64,000 bases of DNA from the NCBI RefSeq assembly GCF_022344005.1, contig NZ_CP092194.1:186001-250000 (forward strand), in the 5' to 3' direction. The first letter of the stretch is position 1, and each line of letters starts with the position of its first letter. Source of the stretch: Deinococcus sp. KNUC1210 (GTDB lineage Bacteria > Deinococcota > Deinococci > Deinococcales > Deinococcaceae). Below the pieces are notes generated by a model that ran no database searches, was not told where the DNA came from, and saw only the letters and a list, made by a program, of their open reading frames with translations. Position numbers and translations under genes: made by a program. This document shows, piece after piece, positions 9,063-18,213 of this stretch.

Positions 9063-9741
9063 ACGTCCTGAAGTGCCGTCGACTGCGGACGCTGCTGCGT
9101 CGCCCTCACCTTCACTGGAAGGAGCGGCCCAGCGGCCCGGACGGGAGCGCTACTGTCTGGTCATGGGGGGCGAACCGCTGCTGTATCACCAGCTTGCCCT
9201 GCGGCTGGCCCTGGAGGGGTACGACGTGACCGGAATCGGGCCTCAGGCCGTGAACGCGAAACTGCGCCGCGAGATCGAGGACGCGGGCGGCAGCTTTCAG
9301 AGCAGTTCGATCTCCGAGATCAGCGGGGGCGATACCGCACTGGCGGTGCTGGCCTCGAATCGGCCCTTCGAGGCCCTGAACTGGGCAGCGCAGCACCGCA
9401 TTCACATCAGCTCCGAACCGCGTGCGCCCACGTCTCCCCGCTGGAAATCGGCGGTGATCACCTACCCGGTGGAACTGGCACAGGTGGTGCTGGCCGACAT
9501 CGTGGATCAGGTGACGCGGCTGCTCGACTGCCCCCCTGCACCCACTCGGTTCGGTACAGTGCGCTGCCGGGCGGCACACAGTTCCGGCGCACGGTCCGGC
9601 AGACCAACGACGCCACCGATCCGCCACAGGCCCCACAGGAAGAGGTTGCAGACCTGCCCGCCGAAGGCATCGAAGTGCGGTCCACCGCCTACGGGCACGG
9701 CGTGTTCGCGGCTCGTCCCCACCGGCAGGGCGAACGGGTGA
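9034..9741 (+). CDS. Rossmann-like protein segment, probably the N-terminal part of a frameshifted SET protein
   Basis: The frame starts inside the 3' end of the membrane-protein gene. Residues about 35-165 look like real protein, with a Rossmann-like beginning (RYCLVMGGEPLLYHQLALRLA, then a GYDVTGIG strand-turn) of unknown function. After LLDCPP, at a run of six C (9531-9536), the frame turns into an Arg/Pro-rich shadow that ends at 9741. One extra C here would join it directly to the frame of the SET domain, where SALPGGTQFRRTV follows with coding-like third positions. I therefore think this ORF and the next are one gene with an indel, natural or a sequencing error. Confidence 0.6.
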   Translation: MMCLNDWNSERPEVPSTADAAASPSPSLEGAAQRPGRERYCLVMGGEPLLYHQLALRLALEGYDVTGIGPQAVNAKLRREIEDAGGSFQSSSISEISGGDTALAVLASNRPFEALNWAAQHRIHISSEPRAPTSPRWKSAVITYPVELAQVVLADIVDQVTRLLDCPPAPTRFGTVRCRAAHSSGARSGRPTTPPIRHRPHRKRLQTCPPKASKCGPPPTGTACSRLVPTGRANG

Positions 9742-10178
9742 TGCAGACCAGCGGCGTACACCTGGATCACCAGACCGAACACTCGATTCAGATCGGCCTG
9801 CATCAGCACCTCGAACCGAGCTTTCCCGTGCGGCTGATCAACCATTCGTGTGTACCGAATCTGGGCGTGCGGACCACCGCCCTGGGTCTGCCCGACTTCT
9901 ATGCCCTGCGCGACATTCAGGCAGGCGAGGAACTGACGTTCGACTATGCCATGACAGAACTGACCCACGTACCCCGCGACAATCCCGCCCTGGAATTCAG
10001 CCTGCACTGTCACTGCGGCGAGCCGGACTGCCGGGGGCAGCTCGGCTACTACTCGACCCTTCCGGAAGGCCAGAAACGCCGCTACGAAGGGTACATCTCG
10101 GCGTATCTGCTGGCGCTGGAGCCTCGTCAGCCGGTCTCGATCATGGTTGGTGGGTTGACCGAACCCACGTCCAAATGA
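9675..10178 (+). CDS. SET-domain protein lysine methyltransferase (probable C-terminal half of a split gene)
   Basis: Contains the SET fold signatures: GHGVFAARPH at the start, RLINHSCVPN (the RFINHSC motif of the active site), GEELTFDYAM and the post-SET-like Cys cluster HCHCGEPDCRG. SET enzymes transfer a methyl group from S-adenosylmethionine to a protein lysine. GTG 9675 is the first usable start in this frame, but coding-like sequence in the same frame extends upstream to about 9530 without a start codon, which supports a frameshifted fusion with the Rossmann-like segment. The ATGA overlap with the next HAMP gene shows operon membership. A partner protein of this locus is a plausible substrate, but that is inference. 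Confidence 0.85.
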   Translation: MRSTAYGHGVFAARPHRQGERVMQTSGVHLDHQTEHSIQIGLHQHLEPSFPVRLINHSCVPNLGVRTTALGLPDFYALRDIQAGEELTFDYAMTELTHVPRDNPALEFSLHCHCGEPDCRGQLGYYSTLPEGQKRRYEGYISAYLLALEPRQPVSIMVGGLTEPTSK

Positions 10179-11287
10179 GCCTGCTGCCACGCCGGGGGTT
10201 CATCGGCCTGCGGGTCAAACTGCTGATCGGGTTCACGCTGATCTTTACGCTGGTCTTCGCGCTGACCTTCGGCTGGTTCTACTGGTACTCCTCGCGGGAG
10301 GCACTGGCGAAGATCCGCACCGACCTGCTGAACACCGTTCACGGCGCGACGCTTGGCATCGACGGCGACGATTTCGCCCGTATGAGCAGCGGATCGCTGG
10401 TCAAGCAGGCCAGCACCGTGTATCCGCTGTACGTGCAGCATCAGCAGTGGATGCGGCAGATTCACGACATCGAGCCGCACGCCAATCCGTATACCTTCAT
10501 TTCGGCGGGAAACGGCAAGAAGGTGCTGTGGATCGGCGACGTCTTCCGGGTCACGCACCCCGACCGGGCGACCAAATTCAAAGAGGTCTACGACGCCAGC
10601 AAGACCCAGCTGTACGGCGGTCTGACCCGCCTGACCCTCAACATGCATCCCTACCAGGATCAGTGGGGAACGTGGGTTTCGGCGTATCAGCCGCTGCGCG
10701 ACCACACCGGGCGCATCGTCGGAGCGCTGGGTATCGACTTCAGTGCCACCTACCTCCAGGAAGTGCAGCAACAGATCCGCAACACCATGTTCAAGGTCTT
10801 CTTTCTGACCTACGCGGTGCTGTTCCTGCTGGTCTATCTGCTCTCCTCCAGCCTGACCAGACCGCTGGCCCGCCTGACCCACTCGGTGCAGGGCGTGGCC
10901 GACGGCAACTACGATCAGAACTTCGAGCTGTTTTCGCGCCATCGCCCCAGAGACGAAATCGACATCCTGGGCCGGGTCTTCGGCAAGATGGTGGAGCAGG
11001 TCCGCCAGCGCGAACAGACGCTGCAGCGCCGGGTACAGGAACTGAGAATCGAGATCGACGAAACCCGGAAAGCCAAGCAGGTCAAGGAAATCGTGGACAC
11101 CGAGCTGTTCCGCGACCTGAAACAGAAAGCCCGCACGATGCGCACCCGCGCCAATCAGCCCACCTCGCCCGTGAGTCTGGTGAAGAACAAAGACGCCCAG
11201 GAACCCTCGCAGCCGGAAAGCCGGAGCGAACAGGACCGGGCCGACGACCTGCACGACTCGCCCGGCACGGCCCCCGCTCTGCCCTGA
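10175..11287 (+). CDS. Second Cache/HAMP membrane sensor protein
   Basis: A 370-residue paralogue of the protein at 5303; ATG 10175 overlaps the SET stop. Same layout: first transmembrane helix at about residues 12-38, extracytoplasmic domain with LGIDGDDFARM and VLWIGDVFRVTHPDRATKF, second helix at about 205-230, HAMP, then the coiled coil LRIEIDETRKAKQV. It adds a polar tail of about 45 residues. The periplasmic halves share several short identical blocks, so both probably sense related signals. No output enzyme follows HAMP. It closes the run of overlapping genes that starts at 5303. Confidence 0.9.
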   Translation: MSLLPRRGFIGLRVKLLIGFTLIFTLVFALTFGWFYWYSSREALAKIRTDLLNTVHGATLGIDGDDFARMSSGSLVKQASTVYPLYVQHQQWMRQIHDIEPHANPYTFISAGNGKKVLWIGDVFRVTHPDRATKFKEVYDASKTQLYGGLTRLTLNMHPYQDQWGTWVSAYQPLRDHTGRIVGALGIDFSATYLQEVQQQIRNTMFKVFFLTYAVLFLLVYLLSSSLTRPLARLTHSVQGVADGNYDQNFELFSRHRPRDEIDILGRVFGKMVEQVRQREQTLQRRVQELRIEIDETRKAKQVKEIVDTELFRDLKQKARTMRTRANQPTSPVSLVKNKDAQEPSQPESRSEQDRADDLHDSPGTAPALP

Positions 11288-11363
11288 ATCTGCCGCCGCC
11301 CTCTGCCACTGCCCCAAAGGACGCCCCTGCCATGAACCGACTCTGCCCCGAACCGACACTGCC

Positions 11364-12579
11364 ATGAGTGAAACCCGCCTGAATCTCTGGGAACGCCCGA
11401 CGCTCCGAACCGACGAAGAGCACCACATCGAACGCAAGGTGTCGTGGCTGGAACTGTTCTACGACCTGGTGTTCGTGGTGGTGATCGCGCAGCTCGCCCA
11501 CGACCTCGCATCGCACCTGAACGGCGCCGGGCTGCTCGCCTTCGTGCTGCTCTTTATGCCCGCCTGGTGGATGTGGGTCAGCGGCACGGTCTACAACGAG
11601 CGCTTTGAAACCCAGGATCTGAGCTACCGCCTGCTGGTGTTCCTGCAGATGCTGGTGGTGTCAGCACTGGCGATCTTCGCGCACGGGGCCTTCGGGGAGA
11701 CGTCGGCAGGCTTCGCGCTGTCCTACGCGGCAGGGCGTGCGCTGGTGGTCTTCATGTGGGGGCGGGCGGGCTGGTATAACCCGCAGGCTCGCCCCGTCAC
11801 CAACCGGTATCTGCTGGGCTTCAGCATCTCGATTCTGCTGTGGGTGGCCTCGGTCTTCGTGCCCCCCTCTGCGCTTCATCCTGTGGGCCATCGGACTGGC
11901 GATCGATGTCGCCACCCCGGTCCTCACCATCCGGCAGCAGCGCCGCTTGCCGCGTTACAGCTCGTCGAAACTGCCGGAACGCATGGGGCTGTTCGTGCTG
12001 ATCGTGCTCGGGGAATCGGTGGTCAGCGTGGTGTCCGGGCTGAGCGGCGACGCCCACCATCTGAGCGTGCTGCTGGGCGTCAAACTGGCGCTGGGCATCG
12101 GCGTGACTTTCGGCCTGTGGTGGGTGTACTTCGATTTCGTCTCGCGCAGGCCGCCCAAGCCCACTCCGGCGACCTCGATTGCCTGGACGCATCTGCACTT
12201 TGTGCTGCTCATCAGTCTGATCGTATCGAGCGCCGTGAATCTCAATATTCTGCAAAACAAGCACGCGACCGACGAGGGGCTGCACTGGTGGCTGAGCGGC
12301 GCGTTTGCCCTGAGCCTCATCAGCATGGGCCTGCTTCAGCTGACGCTGTCGTGCAAGCCGGAAGAGCAGCGCAGCTTCCGCAACACCGCCACCCTGAAAT
12401 TTGCCGTGGCGCTGATCACGCTGGTGGCAACGGCCCTGCTCCCGAGTTCCAGCGTCCTGACCCTGTATCCCCTGCTGCTGGTGGGCCTGCTCGTCGTGAT
12501 CGTCTACGGCCTGTGGGCGATGCACAGCGCGGGCAGCCTGCACGACGACCTGTCGTTTCAGGACGACCTGAAAGCCTGA
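11364..12579 (+). pseudogene. LtrA family (low temperature requirement) membrane protein, frameshifted
   Basis: The first part, from ATG 11364, begins with the LtrA signature (VSWLELFYDLVFVVVIAQLA) and several hydrophobic helices. At six C (11862-11867) the frame ends in nonsense, and the next frame continues the family exactly (LRFILWAIGLAIDV, ERMGLFVLIVLGESVV, HLHFVLLISLIV) to the stop at 12579. Removing one C restores about 405 residues, the normal family length. LtrA proteins are multi-pass membrane proteins of poorly defined function. The rest of the sequence shows no decay, so an extra C from base calling is a likely cause. Confidence 0.85.
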
Positions 12580-12909
12580 TCCCTGCTGGCTGAAGACACA
12601 GGTTCAGCGCGGAGCAGCCTGGAGGCCGGCACGCAGAACCGACTGCCCGGCTGCACGCCCATCGGTGGAAGCGAGGACATATTCTCCGCTGACACCGACT
12701 TCTATCAAATCTCATTTGCTGGGAATTGGTCAGGGATGACGGCGCACCGAACCTTGTCAGAGCGCACCGGATACGCGGAGAACCCATCGCCCTGCCTCCG
12801 AAAATCTGCACCGTTCTTGCATCTTTCTTCTGCTCAATCTGCACAGACTTCGGTCTAGCTTGCCCTGGATGGCCCGGCGGTACGTTTTGCCGGGGCCACA
12901 GGGAGAGAG
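12580..12909. other. Intergenic region before the YHYH lipoprotein gene
   Basis: No convincing gene was seen in these 330 bases. There is an imperfect hairpin at 12870-12898 (TGGCCCGGC pairing with GCCGGGGCCA, one bulge) just before the AGGGAGAGAG ribosome site of the next gene. It could be a 5' leader hairpin or a terminator without a T tract. The preceding stretch (about 12680-12860) is relatively AT-rich and probably holds the promoter for the YHYH/HupE operon, but I could not place a clear -35/-10 pair. Confidence 0.4.
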
Positions 12910-13887
12910 ATGAAGCGTTTGACTTTGATGCTGACGGGTGTGCTGCTGGCCCTCACAGGCTGCAGGAGCGTGATTACCAGTGCCCCGACGACGGGCGGCA
13001 GCACAGGTGGCACGACCACGGCGACCACGGCGGGCGTGCTGTGCGACTTCAAGCAGAGCGTGTACAACGGCAGCGCCTCGGTAAAGGCCACCAGCACCGC
13101 CGCCTGGACGTGCAATTCGACCTCGCGGATGCTGAGCGCCAACGGCCTGCCCGATCACACCGTCGGCACGTTTCCGAATGTGAACAACCCGAACACCATC
13201 TCTGCCCAGAATGTCTCTGCCACGATGACGCTGACGCCCGTGGCGACCAGCAAGGCGACCAGTCTGGGCGGCCCCGCCGGAACCATCGGCTACGCCCTGA
13301 ACGGCGTGAAATTCGACCCCGGCACGGGCGGCAACTGCAACGACAGCGGCAGCAGTTGCACGCAGCTCGGCTCTGCCGGACAGTGGCGTATGGAGGCGCT
13401 GGGGCAGACCTCGTTCAATTTCGGGGTAGACGACAACAATGCCCATGTCCAGCCCGGCGGGGTGTACCACTATCACGGCATGCCCGAAGGCCTGCTGACC
13501 AAACTCAGCGGCGGCAAGCAGGCCATGACCCTGGTGGGCTGGGCTGCCGACGGATTTCCGGTCTATGCCCGCTACGGCTACAGTGCTGCTGGTGACGCGA
13601 CCTCGGCGATCAAGGTGCTGAAGGGCAGTTACAAACTGAAAACCACCCCCGATGCCAACCGCCCCGCCACCTCCCTCTACCCGATGGGCACCTTCATGCA
13701 GGATTACCAGTATGTGGCGGCTTCGGGCGATCTGGACGAGTGCAATGGGCGTACCGGCGTCACCCCGGAATTTCCCGGCGGCACGTACTACTACGCCGTC
13801 ACCGATACCTATCCGTATATTCAGCGGTGCGTCAAGGGCAGCGTGACGGCTAACGCAGCCCCGATGGGCCTGCCTCCCCGGAACTGA
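12910..13887 (+). CDS. YHYH-domain lipoprotein
   Basis: A 325-residue exported protein. The N terminus is a lipoprotein signal with lipobox LTGC (Cys about residue 18), followed by a Thr/Gly/Ser-rich linker. The core has the name-giving GGVYHYHGMPEGLL motif and the surrounding YHYH pattern (MTLVGWAADGFPVYARYGY, LDECNGRTGVTPEFPGGTYYY). The clustered His residues suggest metal binding at the cell surface; the biochemical role of the family is not established. Four bases later comes the HupE/UreJ gene, so the two form an operon, with a two-component system behind them. Confidence 0.9.
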   Translation: MKRLTLMLTGVLLALTGCRSVITSAPTTGGSTGGTTTATTAGVLCDFKQSVYNGSASVKATSTAAWTCNSTSRMLSANGLPDHTVGTFPNVNNPNTISAQNVSATMTLTPVATSKATSLGGPAGTIGYALNGVKFDPGTGGNCNDSGSSCTQLGSAGQWRMEALGQTSFNFGVDDNNAHVQPGGVYHYHGMPEGLLTKLSGGKQAMTLVGWAADGFPVYARYGYSAAGDATSAIKVLKGSYKLKTTPDANRPATSLYPMGTFMQDYQYVAASGDLDECNGRTGVTPEFPGGTYYYAVTDTYPYIQRCVKGSVTANAAPMGLPPRN

Positions 13888-13891
13888 GGGT

Positions 13892-14986
13892 ATGCAGCCC
13901 CGCCTTCCGTCTCTGCTGCTGTGTGCCCTGCTGCTGCTGTGGCCCAGCGCCTCCGCGCATCTGATGGTGTCTCAGAAGGGGACGCTGAACCTGTCGGGAA
14001 CGGGGGCCTATCTGCTGGTCTCCCTTCCGGTGTCGGCCTTTTCGGGCATCGACGATGACGCCGACGGCCTGCTGTCGTCCGCAGAACTCAGCCTGCACAC
14101 CCAGAGCATCACCGGGCAGCTTCAGGCGGGGCTGCAACTGCGCGACTCGCAGGGCGCACGCCCTCTTCAGGGGGTGATGCTGACCCTCTCGCCCAGCTCC
14201 GGGCAGGAGGGTCAACCCGCCGATCAACTCATCGTGATGGGCCGTTACGCCCTGAGCAGCGGCACTCAGCCCCTGTCGTTGAGGGCCGCACTGTGGGGCC
14301 GCACCGAGGCCGAACGCTCGCTGAATCTCACCATCACGCGGGCGCTCAAGCAGCCGGAACTGCTGATCCTGACGCCGCTGCACCCGCAGGCGGGCCTGTA
14401 TGAACCGGCGCTGAAGGTGGTCTCCTCTTACCTGCAACTGGGCATAGAGCATGTGCTGACCGGTCTCGATCACCTGCTGTTCCTGCTGGTGGTGGTCACG
14501 GCTGGCTGGGGCTGGCGACGCCTGTTCACGGCCCTGACGGTGTTCACACTCGGTCACGCGCTCAGCCTGATCGGTGTGGTCTTCGGGGGGCTGAGCGTTC
14601 CCGCTGGCGTCGTGGAACCGGCCATCGCCGCGACCATCGTGGGGCTGGCGCTGTTTGACTGGTGGGCGGCGCGGCAGGCCCACAAGCCCCCACTGGGAGC
14701 GCGGCTGGCGCTGATCTTCGGCTGCTCGCTGATTCACGGACTGGGGCTGGGCGGCGCACTGGCGGCACTGGGCCTCAACCCGGCGCATCAGTGGCTGAGC
14801 CTGCTGGGGTTCAATCTGGGCATCGAGACCGCGCAGTTGGGCGTAAGCTTGCTGGCACTGGCAGGGTTGGCAGCGGTGCGCGGCCTGTTCGGTACCCCCG
14901 GCCTGCGTGCGGCAACGGCCCTCGCCAGCGTGGGAGCGGTGCTGGTCGGCAGTGCGTGGTTCGTGCAGCGCGTCTTCCTGGCCTGA
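13892..14986 (+). CDS. HupE/UreJ family membrane protein
   Basis: A 364-residue protein with an N-terminal signal segment, an extracytoplasmic part of about 150 residues that includes an EF-hand-like Asp-rich loop (GIDDDADGLLSSAELS), and a C-terminal membrane half. That half contains the family pattern GLDHLLFLLVV, TVFTLGHALSLIG and SLIHGLGLGGAL with His residues inside helices. HupE/UreJ proteins are linked to nickel or other metal handling. Coupling to a YHYH lipoprotein suggests a metal uptake or sensing pair. The substrate is not visible from sequence. Confidence 0.88.
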   Translation: MQPRLPSLLLCALLLLWPSASAHLMVSQKGTLNLSGTGAYLLVSLPVSAFSGIDDDADGLLSSAELSLHTQSITGQLQAGLQLRDSQGARPLQGVMLTLSPSSGQEGQPADQLIVMGRYALSSGTQPLSLRAALWGRTEAERSLNLTITRALKQPELLILTPLHPQAGLYEPALKVVSSYLQLGIEHVLTGLDHLLFLLVVVTAGWGWRRLFTALTVFTLGHALSLIGVVFGGLSVPAGVVEPAIAATIVGLALFDWWAARQAHKPPLGARLALIFGCSLIHGLGLGGALAALGLNPAHQWLSLLGFNLGIETAQLGVSLLALAGLAAVRGLFGTPGLRAATALASVGAVLVGSAWFVQRVFLA

Positions 14987-15029
14987 GCTGTTCCCTCACA
15001 CCTTATCTTTCCCCGCCACAGGAGCCACC

Positions 15030-15717
15030 TTGCCCGGAGAACTCATTCTGATCGTAGAAGACGACGCCCGAATTGCCGATCTGCTGGAACGCGGCCTGCA
15101 CAGCGCCGAGTACCGCACCGAACGGGCGGGCACCGGGGGCCGGGCGCTGGAACTGTGGCGGGCCAGCCGTCCGAACCTGATCCTGCTCGATCTGATGATT
15201 CCCGCTCCGGACGGTCTGGAGGTTCTGCGCCGCATCCGGCAGGAATCCGATGTTCCGGTGCTGATCCTGAGTGCCCGAGTGGAGGAAATAGAACCGCCTG
15301 CTGGGGCTGGAACTGGGGGCAGACGATTACATCCTCAAGCCGTTCAGCCCCCGCGAGGTGCTGCTGCGCGTGAAGATGGTGCTGCGCCGGATGCAGCCGG
15401 GTCAGCCCAGAGCGCGGGAACGCCTGCAGGTGGGGGCGCTGACCCTCGATCTGGACGCCTTTGAGGCCCGCTGCGGGGGGCAACTGCTGCCGCTGACCCG
15501 CACCCACCTGCATCTGCTGAGCAGGCTGGCGGCCCGTCCGGGGCGGGCGTATAGCCGTCAGGAACTGCTGGACGGCCTGAGTGACGGGCTGCTGGACGAG
15601 CGCACGGTGGACACCCATATCCGTAACCTGCGCGTGCGGCTGGGGGCATGCGGCGGCCTGTTGCAGACAGTGCGGGGCGTGGGCTACCGCCTGAGCGTGC
15701 CGCCCGAGGAGACCTGA
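15030..15717 (+). pseudogene. OmpR-family response regulator, frameshifted
   Basis: TTG start at 15030 after a GGAG site. The receiver begins ELILIVEDDARIADLLERG and has the phosphoacceptor region LILLDLMIPAPDG. At about 15291-15294 (bases GAACCG) one extra base shifts the frame. The next frame resumes exactly with LLGLELGADDYILKPFSPREVLLRV, then an OmpR-type winged helix (YSRQELLDGL, VDTHIRNLRVRLG, VRGVGYRLS). Removing one base restores a normal protein of about 228 residues. Its stop lies 2 bases before the kinase start, so the two form a classical pair. They follow the YHYH/HupE genes and may control them. Confidence 0.85.
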
Positions 15718-15719
15718 AG

Positions 15720-16821
15720 GTGCGGCTCTATCCCCGGCTGGTGCTGGCCTTCGTGCTGGTGGCCCTCTTTGCCATCGGCACCACCAGCATTCTGGACATT
15801 CAGGCTGCCTACGGACGTATTCAGGGCATGCCGCCCCCCGCAGGCATACCGGGCACGGCGCGTCCCCCGAACCGCCCCCGTCCAGACGACGTTCACCGGC
15901 TGATACAGGGGCTGCGGGTCTCGCAGATCGGAGCAGGCGTGCTGGCCTTCAGTGCCGCGCTGCTGATCGGCAGTCTGCTGGCCCTGCGGCTGGTCAGGCC
16001 GATCCGCGAGCTGACGCAGGTCAACCGCCTGTATCTGCAGGGTGACCGGAACCTGCGCTACACCGGTCAGGGGCGCGACGAACTGCACGAACTGGGCCTG
16101 ACCTTCAACATGCTGGCCGACCAGCTCGAAACCGAGCAGCGACAGCAAAAGCAGCTGGTGGCCGACGTGGCGCACGAACTCCGCACGCCGCTGACCGTAC
16201 TGCGCGGCGAACTGGAATACCTTCAGGACGGCCTGAGCGAAGCCACGCCACAGATCATCGGGCGCCTGACCGAGGAAGTCGACCTGCTGGTGAGGCTGGT
16301 GGGCGACCTGAGGCTGCTCTCGCTGGCCGATTCCGGCGGCCTCAGCTTTGCCCCGGAGCGCCTTGATCTGCTGGGCCTGCTGCGCGGCTCGGCGCAGGCA
16401 TTCGGGCGGCTGGCCCAGGAGCGCGGCTGCCGGATCGAGGTGGAGGGCACCTCCGAATTCGTGCGTGCAGACCGAGACAGAATGCGGCAGATCATCCACA
16501 ATCTGCTCGACAATGCCCTCAGGCACACCGGCCCCGGCAGCTCCATCGAATGCCGCGTTCGGCAGGTCGCAGGCGGCACCGAACTGAGTGTGCGCGATCA
16601 TGGTCCAGGTCTGCCAGAACGACGATCTGGAACGGATTTTCCAGCGGCTCTACCGCAGCGATCAGGCCCGCACCCGGCATCAGGGCAGCGGCAGCGGGCT
16701 GGGTCTGGCGATTGTCCGAACCCTGGTGGAGGCGCAGGGCGGAACGGTGCTGGCCTCCAACCATCCACAGGGCGGGGCCGTGTTGAGGGTGCGCTTGCCA
16801 GCAGACGCGCCGGGAACCTGA
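15720..16821 (+). pseudogene. Membrane sensor histidine kinase, frameshifted near its end
   Basis: GTG start at 15720. Two transmembrane helices (residues about 8-30 and 75-100) enclose a short Pro-rich periplasmic loop of about 45 residues, followed by HAMP, the H-box VADVAHELRTPLTVLRGE and the N-box IIHNLLDNALRHT. After HGPGLPE one extra base at about 16620 shifts the frame; the other frame continues DDLERIFQRLYRSD and GSGSGLGLAIVRTLVEAQGG to 16821. The corrected protein is about 366 residues. The very short sensor loop suggests direct sensing at or in the membrane, or a partner such as the YHYH/HupE proteins, which is inference. Confidence 0.85.
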
Positions 16822-17077
16822 CGGAGAAACACCCTGTTCCTCAAGGGCCATCTAGCATGTCTGTCAACTCGACGAAGAGAACGCCTTCTTCTGGACGTGT
16901 AGATGGCTCGCAGAATCCGGCGAGCGACCACGTGAGCGTAGAGGTAGGGCTTCACACGGCCGCTCTCCGGGAGAGCAGCGGGGCAGTCGGTGGGCGGCTG
17001 CCTGCAAAAGGGATGCATAAGGGAGAAGGTGCCATCTGTTTTACCTGCTCGCAAGGTTCTGTGCATACCCTCTGTCT

Positions 17078-18141
17078 GTGCTTTCTCTTGCTTCTACGTC
17101 GCCCCACGCTCAGGCGCTTCAGGTACAGTCAGCCGACCCGGCCAGACTCGCCGCGTGGCATGCCCAGTACGCCGTGAATCCGTCCTCGTTGCCCGCAACC
17201 GCGTCCATGACGCACATGCTCACGCTGTCCGGCGTGCCCGGCGGCTGCGGCGTGCAGCAGATCGGCGGCGTGCTGATGGCAGCGGGTGAACCGCTCGCGC
17301 CCGTGTGGGCCTGGAGTGCGTTCGCGTCGGCGGTGCTGACGACAGCCCGCCAGCTGAGGGCAGTTCCGTGTTTCGCACCCGTCGGCTCCGAATTCGCTGC
17401 GGTGCTGCGAGACCTCGGGCTGAGGTCTGTTCGGATGGGCAGCACGCCGTATATCCATCTGCACAGCTGGCCGCAGCGCGGCGACGCGGGCGCGAAGATC
17501 CGCCATGCCCTGAACCGGGCAGCGCGGGACGGCGTGGACGTTCAGGAGCGGTCGCCGTTTCGGGGGAAACCGACCCGACGCCCCCCGCCGAACAGCACTG
17601 GGCACGTGAAGTCGAGACGCTGAGTGCCCGCTGGCTCGGTGAACACAAGGCCCCCCTGCCGTTTCACTGGATCTTCGAGGTTCAGCCGCTGAGCCATTCT
17701 CACGCCAAGCGGTATTTCGAGGCACGCCAGAATGGGCGACTGGTGGGCCTCGTCGCAGCCAGTCCACTGGCGGGCCGCGACGGCTGGTATCTGGAGGACG
17801 TGCTTCAGGACAGCCGCGCTTCCGCCTCGACAGGCACGGCGCTGGTCGCCACGGCGCTCAGTGCGCTCCGAGCGGACGGCTTCAGGCTGGCGACCCTGGG
17901 CGGCATTCCCCTGTCGGCGGCGCGGGGCTGGGAAGAAGCCGAAGTGACGCCGCTGGAACGCCTCGCGTATGCCGTGCGTCCCCTGCTGTCGAGGGTGTAT
18001 TCGTTCGAGGGTCTGGAGCTGTTCAAGCGGCGTTTCGGTCCAGCGCACTGGGAGAACGAGCATCTGGTGCTTCCGCCCGGCGTGCTGGCGTGGGCGAGGG
18101 GCGGGGCAGCGCTGGGCCGCCTGATCCTACGGGGGCACTGA
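17078..18141 (+). pseudogene. DUF2156-type (MprF C-terminal-like) acyltransferase-fold protein, frameshifted
   Basis: The first frame, from GTG 17078, covers about 160 residues (MTHMLTLSGVPGGCG, SEFAAVLRDLGLRSVRMG, KIRHALNRAARDGVDV), typical of the N-terminal GNAT half. At about 17556-17566 (TTT, GGGGG and AAA runs) one base is missing. The next frame continues GETDPTPPAEQHWAREV and the second half (FEARQNGRLVGLVAASPL, WYLEDVLQD, YSFEGLELFKRRFGP) to 18141. The corrected length is about 354 residues. Related domains transfer amino acids from aminoacyl-tRNA to lipids, but this protein has no membrane part and its substrate is unknown. A TACCCT -10-like box lies 6 bases before the GTG. Confidence 0.75.
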
Positions 18142-18213
18142 TGTTCACAGTAGGGTGATTGGCCCACATCAACACGCCGCCGGTACGGCCAGCAGACCTC
18201 AGAACCGCCGATC

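Noticed and set aside
16850..17060. Continuation of the kinase frame as a gene end
   Set aside because: The frame past 16620 is a shadow; the true kinase end in the shifted frame is at 16821 with the G-box intact.
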